In this document: positions 1-8,748 of the stretch, in pieces
How positions within the stretch are numbered: position 1 is the stretch's first letter
Layout of the letters: the number at the start of each line of letters is the position of its first letter
Source of the DNA: Sphingomonas sp. 35-24ZXX
GTDB lineage: Bacteria; Pseudomonadota; Alphaproteobacteria; Sphingomonadales; Sphingomonadaceae
NCBI RefSeq assembly: GCF_000786215.1
Contig: NZ_JROG01000003.1
Span: 310,001-374,000 of the forward strand
Length of the DNA: 64,000 nt
Reading direction: 5' to 3'
Notes under the pieces: model-generated
The model's input: the letters and a program-made list of their open reading frames with translations, nothing else
Database searches by the model: none
What the model was told of the DNA's origin: nothing
Made by a program: the position numbers and the translations under genes

Positions 1-896
1 CAGCGCGCGCCAATGTGCGCTTCTTTGCCGATGGCGCTGCTGCCCGGGCCGCAGGGCTGCGCGCCTGCAAGCGATGCCTGCCCGACGATGTCGCGCGGGA
101 TGCGACCGCTGTGCTCGCTGCCATCGAGGCGATTCGCGGCAACCAGGAACCGCTCGCGCTGTCCGCCCTGGCTGCGGAGTGCGGCTATTCTCCGGCCCAT
201 TTCCAGCGGATATTCAGCCGCCATACCGGCCTTTCGCCAGCCGCTTATGCTCGCGCACTGCGCACCGAGCGGGCGCGCGAGGCGCTGACCATCAACGACA
301 GGGTGGTGGATGCCATCTATGAGGCGGGGTTCAATGCGCCTTCGCGCTTTTACGGAACGATGAAAGGACGGATCGGCATGGATCCTTCGGCATGGAAGAA
401 TGGCGGGCAGGGGGTCGATATCCACTGGACGAAGACCGACACCAGCCTTGGACAAATGCTGGTGGCATGGACCGACAAGGGCGTGTGCCGGCTGTCGTTC
501 AACGAGGATGCGCAGGCGCTGGCCGTCCGCTTTCCGGCTGCACGGCTGACCGAGGCCGGAGACGATGCCGCGACCTATGTTGCGCGCATCGTGGCCGGTG
601 TGGAGGCGCCAGCCGCAAGCGCTGCCATTCCGGTGGATGTGCGTGGCACGGCCTTCCAGGAGGCCGTCTGGAAAGCCTTGTCCGAAATACCGGCGGGCGA
701 AACCCGCAGCTATGCGCAGCTGGCCGCCGCCATCGGCAGACCGGCTGCGGTCAGGGCGGTGGGGTCAGCCTGCGGAGCCAATCCGGTGGCAGTGCTGATC
801 CCCTGTCACCGTGCGCTGCGGAGCGATGGCACGCTGGGCGGCTATGCCTATGGGCTCGGGATCAAGACCGAACTGCTCAAGCGCGAGGCGGATTGA
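1..896 (+). CDS. ada: Bifunctional Ada DNA methyltransferase/transcriptional regulator (5'-truncated by window edge)
   Basis: This is the C-terminal part of Ada, which repairs O6-methylguanine and methylphosphotriesters and activates the adaptive response. The frame is open from base 3 to the left edge, so the true start lies outside the window. The visible protein begins in the N-terminal zinc domain (ANVRFF, then CKRC, the last two zinc-binding Cys). An AraC-type helix-turn-helix follows (LAAECGYSPAHFQRIF), then the O6-methylguanine methyltransferase domain with the active-site motif PCHR (Cys codon at 804-806). All three Ada modules are therefore represented. It is convergent with the protease gene to its right, which ends 8 nt away. 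No alkB or alkA lies beside it in the window. Confidence 0.93.
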   Translation, partial: ARANVRFFADGAAARAAGLRACKRCLPDDVARDATAVLAAIEAIRGNQEPLALSALAAECGYSPAHFQRIFSRHTGLSPAAYARALRTERAREALTINDRVVDAIYEAGFNAPSRFYGTMKGRIGMDPSAWKNGGQGVDIHWTKTDTSLGQMLVAWTDKGVCRLSFNEDAQALAVRFPAARLTEAGDDAATYVARIVAGVEAPAASAAIPVDVRGTAFQEAVWKALSEIPAGETRSYAQLAAAIGRPAAVRAVGSACGANPVAVLIPCHRALRSDGTLGGYAYGLGIKTELLKREAD

Positions 897-903
897 CCGC
901 CGC

Positions 904-2466
904 CTATTTCTTCGCGTTGGCCTTGGGCCGGACGGTGCAGCTGTAGGTCAGGACCTCGTTGGGCTGGGCAGGCAGCGCCTGACGCAGCGCCTTCTGCATG
1001 TCTTCCAGCTCGGCGAGCCGGTCGGGTTCGGTCGTGCAGCTCTTGCTGGTGTAGCGCGCGCGGATCTTGCGGGCGGTCTCCATGGTGGCGAGACCCAGCT
1101 GGAAATTCTCGGTTCGGAATTCGCGGGTTGCCGGGTTGAACTGGTTGATCGCCACCAGCTGGTCCTCGTTGCGCACGAAGACCCGGGTCCAGCCATCGGC
1201 ATCCTGGCCATATTGCGTCCGATCATTCACGCAGCCGCTGGCGGTCCAGCCGATTTCGACGGACGGTGGCGTCGAGCGCGTGATCTTGCTGCGTTCGGGA
1301 ACGATCCGGCATTCGTAGACGCCATCGCTTGCGCCGGCCAGCACGCCCTTTTCGCCGAGCTCCTTCTTGACCGCGGCCATGGCGATGTCTTCGGCCTTGT
1401 CGAAGCTCGGACGGAGCGCGAGTCCCAGTGCTGCGGTCAGCACCAGCGCGCCGGTCACGGCACCGGCGATCTTGCGCTTGTCGCCATCGCCGCGCTCGTG
1501 CAGCACGAAGGTCGCACCGGCGCCCAAGCCCGCCAGCACCAGCATCAACGCCGCAAAAGCGACATGGTTTTCACGGGCCGCGATCACCTCATGTTCGGCC
1601 TCGCGCAGCGCGCGTTCCTCCAGATCGCGCCGCTCGGCCTGCTCGGACTGCTGCCGCTCACGGGTGTTGATAGCGGCGGCTGCGGCACGCGTGCGCTCTT
1701 CTGCCGACAGTTCCGCGACCGAGCGGCAGGGCGAGTCCGCCAGCTGGTAATCGATCTTGGCCGACCGCAGAAAGCTGAACAGTTCGCGGTTCGACACGGC
1801 AAAGCCATATTCGGCATCGTTGCCGTCGGACAGCGACCCAAAGCTGTTGACCCCGGCCACGCGGCCGCACAGGTCCACCAGCGGTCCGCCGCTGTTCCCC
1901 TTGGCGAGCGCGGCGGTGTGCAGGATTGTGTCGAAGTCACGGGTGGTGCGCCCGCCCGAGATCACGCCCGGGGTCTTGACCGGCGCCATCGGCGCTACCG
2001 TCTCGCGGGCATCCAGCCCCTGGGCCCGGTCGACCGCGGCGGGATAGCCGATCGCCATGACAGAAGCGCCATCGTCCAGCGGGGTCGCCAGCAGCGCCAG
2101 GCTGGGCAGGCGGCCCTTTTCCAGCTGGATCACGGCAAGATCGTTGCGCGCCGAGATTGCGGTCAGCTTGCCGCCATAGGTGGTGGTGCCCTCTGACGGG
2201 ATGATGCCGATGCGGATACTCGCATCCTCGCGCATCGGTGCGACGAGATGGGCATTGGTGATGATCTTGTCCGGCGCGACGGCAAAGCCGCTGCCATGGC
2301 CGACATAAAATGTCTCGCCATCCTCTTCGGCGACCAGCACGACCCGCACCACCGAGCGGCTGGCAGCCTGGATATCGGCGGGATCGGCGGCGAGCGGGGT
2401 GGCGAGGAGCGCCGTACAGGCGGCGAACAGCAGGGCGAAAAGGCGCATCGGGTTCATGGCCGCCAT
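904..2466 (-). CDS. Exported trypsin-like (S1C) serine protease with central membrane segments
   Basis: This 520-residue protein has a signal peptide (residues about 7-27, ending LAADPA) and an HtrA-like protease domain. The catalytic triad is visible: His73 (TNAHLV), Asp109 (RNDLAVIQL) and Ser192 (GNSGGPLV). A charged Glu/Arg-rich, probably coiled-coil stretch (about 252-300) leads to two hydrophobic segments (about 302-322 and 332-352) and a soluble C-terminal domain of about 165 residues that I do not recognise. No PDZ domain is evident, unlike DegP. The gene starts 15 nt after the priA stop on the same strand and is probably the last gene of the lepB-rnc-era-priA run. Methionines at residues 1, 4 and 7 are all possible starts. 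The substrate is unknown. Confidence 0.85.
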   Translation of the reverse strand: MAAMNPMRLFALLFAACTALLATPLAADPADIQAASRSVVRVVLVAEEDGETFYVGHGSGFAVAPDKIITNAHLVAPMREDASIRIGIIPSEGTTTYGGKLTAISARNDLAVIQLEKGRLPSLALLATPLDDGASVMAIGYPAAVDRAQGLDARETVAPMAPVKTPGVISGGRTTRDFDTILHTAALAKGNSGGPLVDLCGRVAGVNSFGSLSDGNDAEYGFAVSNRELFSFLRSAKIDYQLADSPCRSVAELSAEERTRAAAAAINTRERQQSEQAERRDLEERALREAEHEVIAARENHVAFAALMLVLAGLGAGATFVLHERGDGDKRKIAGAVTGALVLTAALGLALRPSFDKAEDIAMAAVKKELGEKGVLAGASDGVYECRIVPERSKITRSTPPSVEIGWTASGCVNDRTQYGQDADGWTRVFVRNEDQLVAINQFNPATREFRTENFQLGLATMETARKIRARYTSKSCTTEPDRLAELEDMQKALRQALPAQPNEVLTYSCTVRPKANAKK

Positions 2467-2481
2467 CTCATAGCGCGGCGG

Positions 2482-4647
2482 TCAGACAAAGCTATAGGGA
2501 TCGACGTCGACCGCCACCCGCACGCCCGGCGGCCAGCGCAGAGGTTGCAGCCAGTCGCGGATGATGCGCTGCATCTCGACATTGCGCCGGGCATGGACCA
2601 GCAACCGGAAGCGGTGTCGCCCGCGCAGCAGCGACAACGGCGCCGGCGCAGGGCCATAGACCGCAAAGCCATCCAGCTCGGGGGCGACGGCGCCTGCCTG
2701 CCGCGCGGCATCGCGGGCCTCCTCATGGTCCTCGGACGAGATGATGATTGCTGCCAACCGCCCGAACGGGGGCACATTGGCATCGCGCCGGGCTTGGGTT
2801 TCGGCGGCGTAAAAGGCCTCGCGATCGCCTTGCACCAGCGCATCGATCACCGGCGCATCAGGGTGGCGGGTCTGGATGAACACCTCGCCCGGCTTGGCGG
2901 CCCTTCCGGCGCGGCCTGCAACCTGGGCGATCTGCTGGAAGGTGCGTTCGCCCGCGCGCAGATCGCCGCCCTCCAGCCCGATATCGGCATCGATCACCCC
3001 GACCAGCGTCAGGTCGGGGAAATGATAGCCCTTGGTGACCAGTTGGGTGCCGATGATGATGTCGATCGCGCGTGCCTCGACCGCGGCGACAAACTCCGCC
3101 GCCTTTTCTGGCGACCATATCGTGTCCGATGTCACGATCGCGCGCCGGGCCTGCGGGAACAGGGCGGCGACCTCGTCGGCGATCCGCTCGACGCCGGGGC
3201 CGCAGGCGACCAGACAATCGCTCTCGCCGCATTCGGGGCAGGCGCTGGGCGACGGTTCGGCATGGCCGCAATGGTGGCAGGCCAGTCGACCCGACAGCCG
3301 GTGATCGACCATCCAGGCGCTGCAATTGGGGCATTTGAACCGGTGGCCGCAATTGCGGCACAGGGTCAGCGGGGCATAGCCGCGCCGGTTGAGGAACAGC
3401 AATGACTGTTCGCCCTTGTCCAGCCGTTCCTGCATCGCGGACAGCAGCGGCGGCGCGATCCACTGGCCGCGCGGCGGCGGGTGTTCGGTGAGGTCGATCA
3501 GCGCGATGCTCGGCAGCTGCGCGCCGCCGAAGCGGTGGGTAAGCAGCAACGCTTCGTAGCGTCCCGCCTCGGCCATCACCCGGCTTTCGAGCGCCGGGGT
3601 GGCGCTGGACAGCACCACCGGGCAGCCCTCGAACCGCCCGCGCATCACCGCGACGTCGCGGGCGTTGTAGCGCACGCCATCTTCCTGCTTGAAGCTGGTC
3701 TCGTGCGCCTCGTCGACGATGATCACGCCCAGGTTCGCATACGGTAGGAACAGCGCCGAACGCGCGCCGACGATGATCCTGGCATCGCCGCCGATGATCG
3801 CGTTCCACGCCCGCCGCCTTTCGGTCTGCTTCAGGCCCGAGTGCCAGGGCACCGGGGCCGCGCCGAAGCGCGCCTCGATCCGGGTGAGGAAGGGCTGGGT
3901 CAGCGCAATCTCGGGCAGCAGCAGCAGCGTCTGCTTCCCATGGCGCAGCGCTTCGGCCACCGCCTCGAAATAGACTTCGGTCTTGCCCGATCCGGTTACG
4001 CCATCGAGCAGGAACGGCACCGGTTCGGAATGCCGCACGGCCTCGGCGATGCGATCGGCGGCGGCGCGCTGTTCGTCATTGAGCGCGGGGCTGATGAAGT
4101 CCGGATCCGGCCGCGGATAGGGGCGATCGATCGGGACTTCGATGGCCTCGAACGCGCCGGACTGCACTAGCGATCGGATCACCCCTTCGGACACGCCCGC
4201 CAGCGCCGCCAGCTCGCGTACCGTGGCCTGCGCATCGCCCAGCGTATCGTACACCACCTGGCGCTGCGGAGTCATACGGGCAGGGGGGGCGCCACTCAGG
4301 CGGTATTCGGTGATCGCCCGGCCCGGCCCCATCAGCGATCCGCTGGGCAGAGCCATGCGTGCCACCGCTGCTGGGCTGGCGAGATAATAGTCCGCCGTCC
4401 ATTCGATCAGACGGCGCAATGCAGCCGACAGCGGCGGAATGTCATGCCGTGCGAGCACCGGACGCAGCCGGCTGGCCTCGATCTCCTCCGCACCGAAACT
4501 GCCTGCTTCCCAGACGATGCCATCGATCCGGCGCGGGCCGAGCGGCACCTGCACCACCGATCCTGCAGGCAGATCCATGCCGACAGGCACGCTATAATCC
4601 AGCGGCCCGAGAGCGGCATTGAACAGGAGGACGCGCACGCGATTCAT
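2482..4647 (-). CDS. priA: Primosomal protein N' (PriA replication-restart helicase)
   Basis: PriA is a 3'-5' superfamily 2 helicase that reloads the replisome at stalled forks. The 721-residue product shows Walker A (GVTGSGKTEVYFEA), the DEAH box (IIVDEAHETSFK) and the zinc-binding insertion with paired cysteines (CRNCGHRFKCPNC, CHHCGH, CPECG). The start at 4647 (MNRVRVLLF) is chosen because it gives the family length of about 720-730 and has GGGAGAA about 6 nt upstream. The frame stays open further upstream but would run into era. It lies 46 nt downstream of era on the same strand and just ahead of the S1C protease gene. Confidence 0.95.
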   Translation of the reverse strand: MNRVRVLLFNAALGPLDYSVPVGMDLPAGSVVQVPLGPRRIDGIVWEAGSFGAEEIEASRLRPVLARHDIPPLSAALRRLIEWTADYYLASPAAVARMALPSGSLMGPGRAITEYRLSGAPPARMTPQRQVVYDTLGDAQATVRELAALAGVSEGVIRSLVQSGAFEAIEVPIDRPYPRPDPDFISPALNDEQRAAADRIAEAVRHSEPVPFLLDGVTGSGKTEVYFEAVAEALRHGKQTLLLLPEIALTQPFLTRIEARFGAAPVPWHSGLKQTERRRAWNAIIGGDARIIVGARSALFLPYANLGVIIVDEAHETSFKQEDGVRYNARDVAVMRGRFEGCPVVLSSATPALESRVMAEAGRYEALLLTHRFGGAQLPSIALIDLTEHPPPRGQWIAPPLLSAMQERLDKGEQSLLFLNRRGYAPLTLCRNCGHRFKCPNCSAWMVDHRLSGRLACHHCGHAEPSPSACPECGESDCLVACGPGVERIADEVAALFPQARRAIVTSDTIWSPEKAAEFVAAVEARAIDIIIGTQLVTKGYHFPDLTLVGVIDADIGLEGGDLRAGERTFQQIAQVAGRAGRAAKPGEVFIQTRHPDAPVIDALVQGDREAFYAAETQARRDANVPPFGRLAAIIISSEDHEEARDAARQAGAVAPELDGFAVYGPAPAPLSLLRGRHRFRLLVHARRNVEMQRIIRDWLQPLRWPPGVRVAVDVDPYSFV

Positions 4648-4693
4648 CGTGCCTTCTCCCATAGGGAGTGCAGGCCTGTGCGTACAGGCGGTG

Positions 4694-5602
4694 TTACTTG
4701 ACCCAGCCCAGTCCGATGGTTTCGTAGATCTCGCGGTCCTCGTCCCAGCCTTCCTGGACCTTGACGTGCAGGAACAGGTGCACGGTGACGCCGAGCACCT
4801 TGGCCAGCTCGGCGCGCGCCTTTTCCCCGATCTCCTTGATCCGTGCTCCTCCCTTGCCGAGCACGATCGCGCGTTGGGTGTCGCGCGCGACCAGGATCTG
4901 CTGGTGAATCTCGATCGAGCCATCCTTGCGGGTCAGGTACTTTTCGGGAACTACGGCGCTGGCATAAGGCAGCTCGGCATGCAGCTGGTTGAACAGCTGC
5001 TCGCGGGTGATTTCGGTCGCGAGCAGCCGTTCGCTGGCATCGGACACCTGGTCTTCGGGGAAGTGCCAGGCGCCCACGGGCATCGCGGCCGCCAGCCAGG
5101 CCTTGAGCTCGGCAACACCATCTCCGGTCAGCGCGCTGACGAAGAACACCTCGTCGAAGCCGCCGGCGGCATGCAGATGCTGCGCCTGGACGAGCAGCTT
5201 GTCCTTGGCCGCGATATCGACCTTGTTGAGCACCAGGATCTTGCGCTCGGGCCGCATGGCGACCTGTTCGATGAGTTTTTCCAGACGTTCCGACCGCTTC
5301 GCCTTGGCGTCGACCACCAGTGCGATGACATCGGCACCATCGGACCCCTCCCAGGCGGCGCTGACCATCGCGCGGTCGAACCGGCGATCGGGGTCGAAGA
5401 TGCCGGGCGTATCGACCAGCATGATCTGCGTCTTGTCGGCCAGCGCGATTCCCAGCAGCTTGGTCCGCGTGGTCTGCGCCTTGGGGCTGGTGATCGCGAC
5501 CTTCTGCCCGACCAGATGGTTGACCAGGGTCGATTTGCCGGCATTCGGTGCGCCCAGCACGGCCACCAGGCCGCAACGCGAGGGGTTGGTGTCTTCGCTC
5601 AT
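4694..5602 (-). CDS. era: GTPase Era
   Basis: Era is an essential GTPase that binds the 3' end of 16S rRNA during small-subunit assembly. The 302-residue protein has G1 (GAPNAGKST, residues 17-25), G3 (DTPGIFDP), G4 (NKVD) and a C-terminal KH domain (IVLGKGGARIKEIG). The length matches the family. The start MSEDTN at 5602 is fixed by an ATGA overlap with the rnc stop, so rnc and era are translationally coupled. An upstream extension of the open frame is only the rnc region read in another frame. Confidence 0.96.
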   Translation of the reverse strand: MSEDTNPSRCGLVAVLGAPNAGKSTLVNHLVGQKVAITSPKAQTTRTKLLGIALADKTQIMLVDTPGIFDPDRRFDRAMVSAAWEGSDGADVIALVVDAKAKRSERLEKLIEQVAMRPERKILVLNKVDIAAKDKLLVQAQHLHAAGGFDEVFFVSALTGDGVAELKAWLAAAMPVGAWHFPEDQVSDASERLLATEITREQLFNQLHAELPYASAVVPEKYLTRKDGSIEIHQQILVARDTQRAIVLGKGGARIKEIGEKARAELAKVLGVTVHLFLHVKVQEGWDEDREIYETIGLGWVK

Positions 5603-6273
5603 CGTCCATGCTCCGCGAGAAATTGTTTTGCTGCCAGCGTCTCCGCCTCCTGCTTGCTGGTGCCGGTGGCCTGCGCCGTGCCCAGCCCCTTGACCTCGAC
5701 CTGCACGTTGAACCGCAGATCGTGATCCGGCCCCGATTTGCGCAACAGCGTGTAGACCGGGGTCTTGCGGTTGCGCGCGGCGGCCCATTCCTGCAATTCC
5801 GATTTCGGATGCCGCGGGGCTTCGCTGATTGCGCCGATCCGGTCGGCCCAGTGGCGTTCGATGAACGCCCGGGCAGCGGCAATGCCGCCATCGATATAGA
5901 GCGCGCCGATCAGCGCTTCGACGACATCGCCCAGGATGTTGGTGCTGCCCGCACCGCCATCGTCGCGCGCCTGCTTGCCCAGCCGGATCAGCGGACCCAG
6001 GCTGCATGCGCGGGCGATATCGGCGCAGCTTTCGCGCGAGACCAGCCGATTGAGAAAGGCCGACATCTGGCCCTCTGCCGCCTTGGGAAACCGGGTGTAG
6101 AGCAGATCGGCCACGACCATGCCCAGCACGCGGTCGCCCAGGAATTCCAGGCGCTGGTAGTCGGGGGTGATGCCAGTACTGCCATGGGTGAGCGCCTGGA
6201 CGAACAGTCCCGGGTCACGCGGCTGGTAGTCGATAATGGGCAGTAGCGCCGTCAGTTCCACGTCGGGGTTCAA
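5599..6273 (-). CDS. rnc: Ribonuclease III
   Basis: RNase III cleaves double-stranded RNA, including rRNA precursors. The RNase III signature RLEFLGDRVLG is present, with a second catalytic pair in GDVVEALIGALYIDGG. Counted from the GTG start these are Glu39, Asp43, Asp112 and Glu115. A C-terminal dsRNA-binding domain follows (VQVEVKGLG to the end). The Arg in place of Ser in the signature is common in alphaproteobacteria. The start is uncertain: TTG at 6273 overlaps the lepB stop and follows GGGAAGG, while GTG at 6261 would give 220 residues. It overlaps era by 4 nt in the classic lepB-rnc-era order. Confidence 0.93.
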   Translation of the reverse strand: MNPDVELTALLPIIDYQPRDPGLFVQALTHGSTGITPDYQRLEFLGDRVLGMVVADLLYTRFPKAAEGQMSAFLNRLVSRESCADIARACSLGPLIRLGKQARDDGGAGSTNILGDVVEALIGALYIDGGIAAARAFIERHWADRIGAISEAPRHPKSELQEWAAARNRKTPVYTLLRKSGPDHDLRFNVQVEVKGLGTAQATGTSKQEAETLAAKQFLAEHGR

Positions 6274-7082
6274 AACCCTTCCCCGATACGGTCCCAGCGG
6301 GCCGCGGTGAACCATGTCCAGGGCAGGAACCAGCTGGCCGAACCATCGGTGGAGAACACCGTCACCAGCGCCCGGCCGACCAGATAGTCCTGTGGGACTA
6401 TGCCGATACCCTGGCCCTCGATCGCCGGGAAGCGGCTGTCGAGACTGTTGTCGCGATTGTCGCCCATCAGGAACATATGGCCCTCGGGCACGATGATCGC
6501 CTCGGTGGTGTCGCGCGGGGCATCGATCAGGTCGAGCACGAAATAGCTTCGGCCGCTGGGCAGCGTCTCGCGGAACCGGGGATAGCTGCACACGGCAGTG
6601 CCATCCTTGGCGGGAACCTCGAAGCTGCGGTCATAGCAGCGCGTATTGGGCGAAACGGGAATGACGAAATCGGCAACGCGTTCCTTGCGGATAGGCTTGC
6701 CGTTCAGCCACACGGTGCCGTCGCGCATCTGGATGGTGTCGCCGGGCAAGCCGATCACCCGCTTGATGTAATCCGCGCTGGCGCTCGGCGGCGCCTTGAA
6801 CACGACCACGTCGCCGCGATCGGGTTGGCTGGCCAGCACGCGTCCCGGGATCAGCGGCAGGTTGAAGGGCAGGCTGTAGCGCGAATAGCCATAGGACCAT
6901 TTCGACACCAGCAGATAGTCGCCGACGACCAGGCGGGGCTGCATCGATTCCGACGGAATATTGAACGGCGAGATGATGAAGCTGCGCAGGATGAAGAAGA
7001 AGATCGCAAGCTTGACCAGAAATTGCAGAAAATCCGCCGTTTCCGACTTGGGCTTGGGGCTGGTGGCGGCGGTTTCGTTCAT
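6270..7082 (-). CDS. lepB: Signal peptidase I
   Basis: LepB removes signal peptides from secreted preproteins at the inner membrane. The 270-residue protein has one N-terminal membrane anchor (about 20-40), the catalytic Ser46 in PSESMQP, and the general-base Lys107 in DYIKRVIGLPGD. The conserved boxes GDYLLVSKW and GDNRDNSLDSR are also present. It is the first gene of the lepB-rnc-era-priA run on the minus strand, and its stop codon overlaps the possible TTG start of rnc. It is divergent from pgi across a 122-nt gap, which must hold promoters for both directions. Confidence 0.96.
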   Translation of the reverse strand: MNETAATSPKPKSETADFLQFLVKLAIFFFILRSFIISPFNIPSESMQPRLVVGDYLLVSKWSYGYSRYSLPFNLPLIPGRVLASQPDRGDVVVFKAPPSASADYIKRVIGLPGDTIQMRDGTVWLNGKPIRKERVADFVIPVSPNTRCYDRSFEVPAKDGTAVCSYPRFRETLPSGRSYFVLDLIDAPRDTTEAIIVPEGHMFLMGDNRDNSLDSRFPAIEGQGIGIVPQDYLVGRALVTVFSTDGSASWFLPWTWFTAARWDRIGEGF

Positions 7083-7204
7083 CTGACCCCTTTGCTGACC
7101 CGAAATTGCGGCGTCAAGCCCTGTCGCATGCCGGGAAACCCTCTCGCCAAGCTTGGACCGGGTCGCTAAACCCCCCGGCGTTCGTCCAGCCCGAAAGGTA
7201 AATC

Positions 7205-8722
7205 ATGTCCGACCAAGCCGATGCCATCTGGCAATCGATTGCGAATTCGCCCCGCCAGACGCTGTCTGCCCTGTTCGAACAGGACCCGGAAAGATTGAGC
7301 CTGCTGGCGCATCGCATTCCGCTCGCGGGCACGGACATCCTGTTCGACTTTTCCAAGACGCACCTTGATTCTGCTTTGCTCGCGCAGTTCGAGCAGCTGG
7401 CTGGAGCGATGCATCTGGCGGGAATGCGCGATCAGTTTCTTTCCGGTGCGAAGATCAATTCCAGCGAGGATCGTTCGGCCGAACACCCTGCCGAACGCGG
7501 CATGGGCGCTGTGGACTCGGTGGAGAGTGCCAACAGCCTTCACGCCCGGATGGCGGCCCTGGTCGATGCGATCGACCAGGGTGTGTTCGGCGAGATCAAG
7601 CATGTGCTGCATATCGGCATCGGCGGATCGGCGCTGGGGCCGAAGCTGGTGATCGATGCACTGTGCCGCGACAGCGACCGCTATGACATCGCCGTCGTCG
7701 CCAATGTCGATGGCGAGGCCCTATCCGAGGCGGTGGCGAAGTTCGATCCGGCCAGGACTCTGGTCGCGATTGCCTCGAAGACCTTCACCACCACCGAGAC
7801 GCTGATGAACGCGACCAGCGCAATCGAATGGATGCGCGAGGGCGGGGTGGAAGATCCCTATGGCCAACTGGTCGCGCTGACCGCTGCGCCGGACAAGGCC
7901 GCCGAATGGGGCATCGACGAAACCCGCATCCTGCCGTTCTCGGAAACCGTGGGCGGACGCTATTCGGTCTGGTCGAGCATCGGCTTCCCGGTCGCGATGG
8001 CGCTGGGCAACGATGGCTTCGCCGCCTTCCGTGAAGGCGCAGCGGCCATGGACGCGCATTTCGCCAGCGCGCCGTTCGCGCGCAACATGCCGGTGCTCGC
8101 CGCCTTTGCCGACCTGTATTATGCGCAGGTTCGCGGCTGCCAGACCCGTGCGGTGTTTGCCTATGACGAGCGCATGCGACTGCTGCCCGACTATCTCCAG
8201 CAGCTCGAGATGGAAAGCAACGGCAAGGCCGTGCGCCGTGACGGCACCGCTCTGGGCCGCCCGAGCGCGCCGGTCACCTGGGGCGGGGTGGGCACCGACG
8301 CGCAGCATGCGGTGTTCCAGCTGCTGCACCAGGGCACCCATCTGATCCCAGTCGAGTTCATCGCGGCGCGCCTGGCAGGGCACGAGTTCGACGAGGCGCA
8401 TCATCGCGCGCTGCTGACCAACTGCTTCGCACAAGGCGCGGCGCTGATGCAGGGCAAGGCCAGTGACGATCCGCAGCGCAGTTATCCGGGCGACCGCCCT
8501 TCGGCAACGATCCTGATCGACAGTGTCGATCCGCAAAGCCTTGGCGCGCTGATCGCATTCTACGAACATCGCACCTTCGCCAATGCGATGCTGTTGGGGA
8601 TCAATCCTTTTGATCAGTTCGGTGTTGAACTGGGCAAGGAAATCGCCAAATCCATGGGCAACCGCCAGTCCGGCGATTTCGACCCTTCTACGGCTGCTCT
8701 TATCGACGCGGCAGGCCTGTAG
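7205..8722 (+). CDS. pgi: Glucose-6-phosphate isomerase
   Basis: This enzyme interconverts glucose 6-phosphate and fructose 6-phosphate in the cytoplasm. The 505-residue protein carries IGIGGSALGPKLV in the SIS fold and the family signature around GGVGTDAQHAVFQLLHQGTH, with the C-terminal catalytic region before GKEIAKSMG. The start at 7205 has GAAAGG about 6 nt upstream. It is followed 26 nt later by gor and probably shares its transcript. Sphingomonads use the Entner-Doudoroff route, so the enzyme may run mainly toward hexose phosphate recycling (general knowledge, not shown here). Confidence 0.96.
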   Translation: MSDQADAIWQSIANSPRQTLSALFEQDPERLSLLAHRIPLAGTDILFDFSKTHLDSALLAQFEQLAGAMHLAGMRDQFLSGAKINSSEDRSAEHPAERGMGAVDSVESANSLHARMAALVDAIDQGVFGEIKHVLHIGIGGSALGPKLVIDALCRDSDRYDIAVVANVDGEALSEAVAKFDPARTLVAIASKTFTTTETLMNATSAIEWMREGGVEDPYGQLVALTAAPDKAAEWGIDETRILPFSETVGGRYSVWSSIGFPVAMALGNDGFAAFREGAAAMDAHFASAPFARNMPVLAAFADLYYAQVRGCQTRAVFAYDERMRLLPDYLQQLEMESNGKAVRRDGTALGRPSAPVTWGGVGTDAQHAVFQLLHQGTHLIPVEFIAARLAGHEFDEAHHRALLTNCFAQGAALMQGKASDDPQRSYPGDRPSATILIDSVDPQSLGALIAFYEHRTFANAMLLGINPFDQFGVELGKEIAKSMGNRQSGDFDPSTAALIDAAGL

Positions 8723-8748
8723 CGGTCGTTCCCAGGAGTTTGAAGAAT

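Noticed and set aside
811-5725. Long plus-strand open frames opposite the protease, priA and era genes (for example 811-2196, 2248-3405, 4619-5725)
   Set aside because: They lie antisense to well-supported genes, give low-complexity Arg/Gly/His-rich products without domains, and are the expected shadow frames of GC-rich coding sequence.
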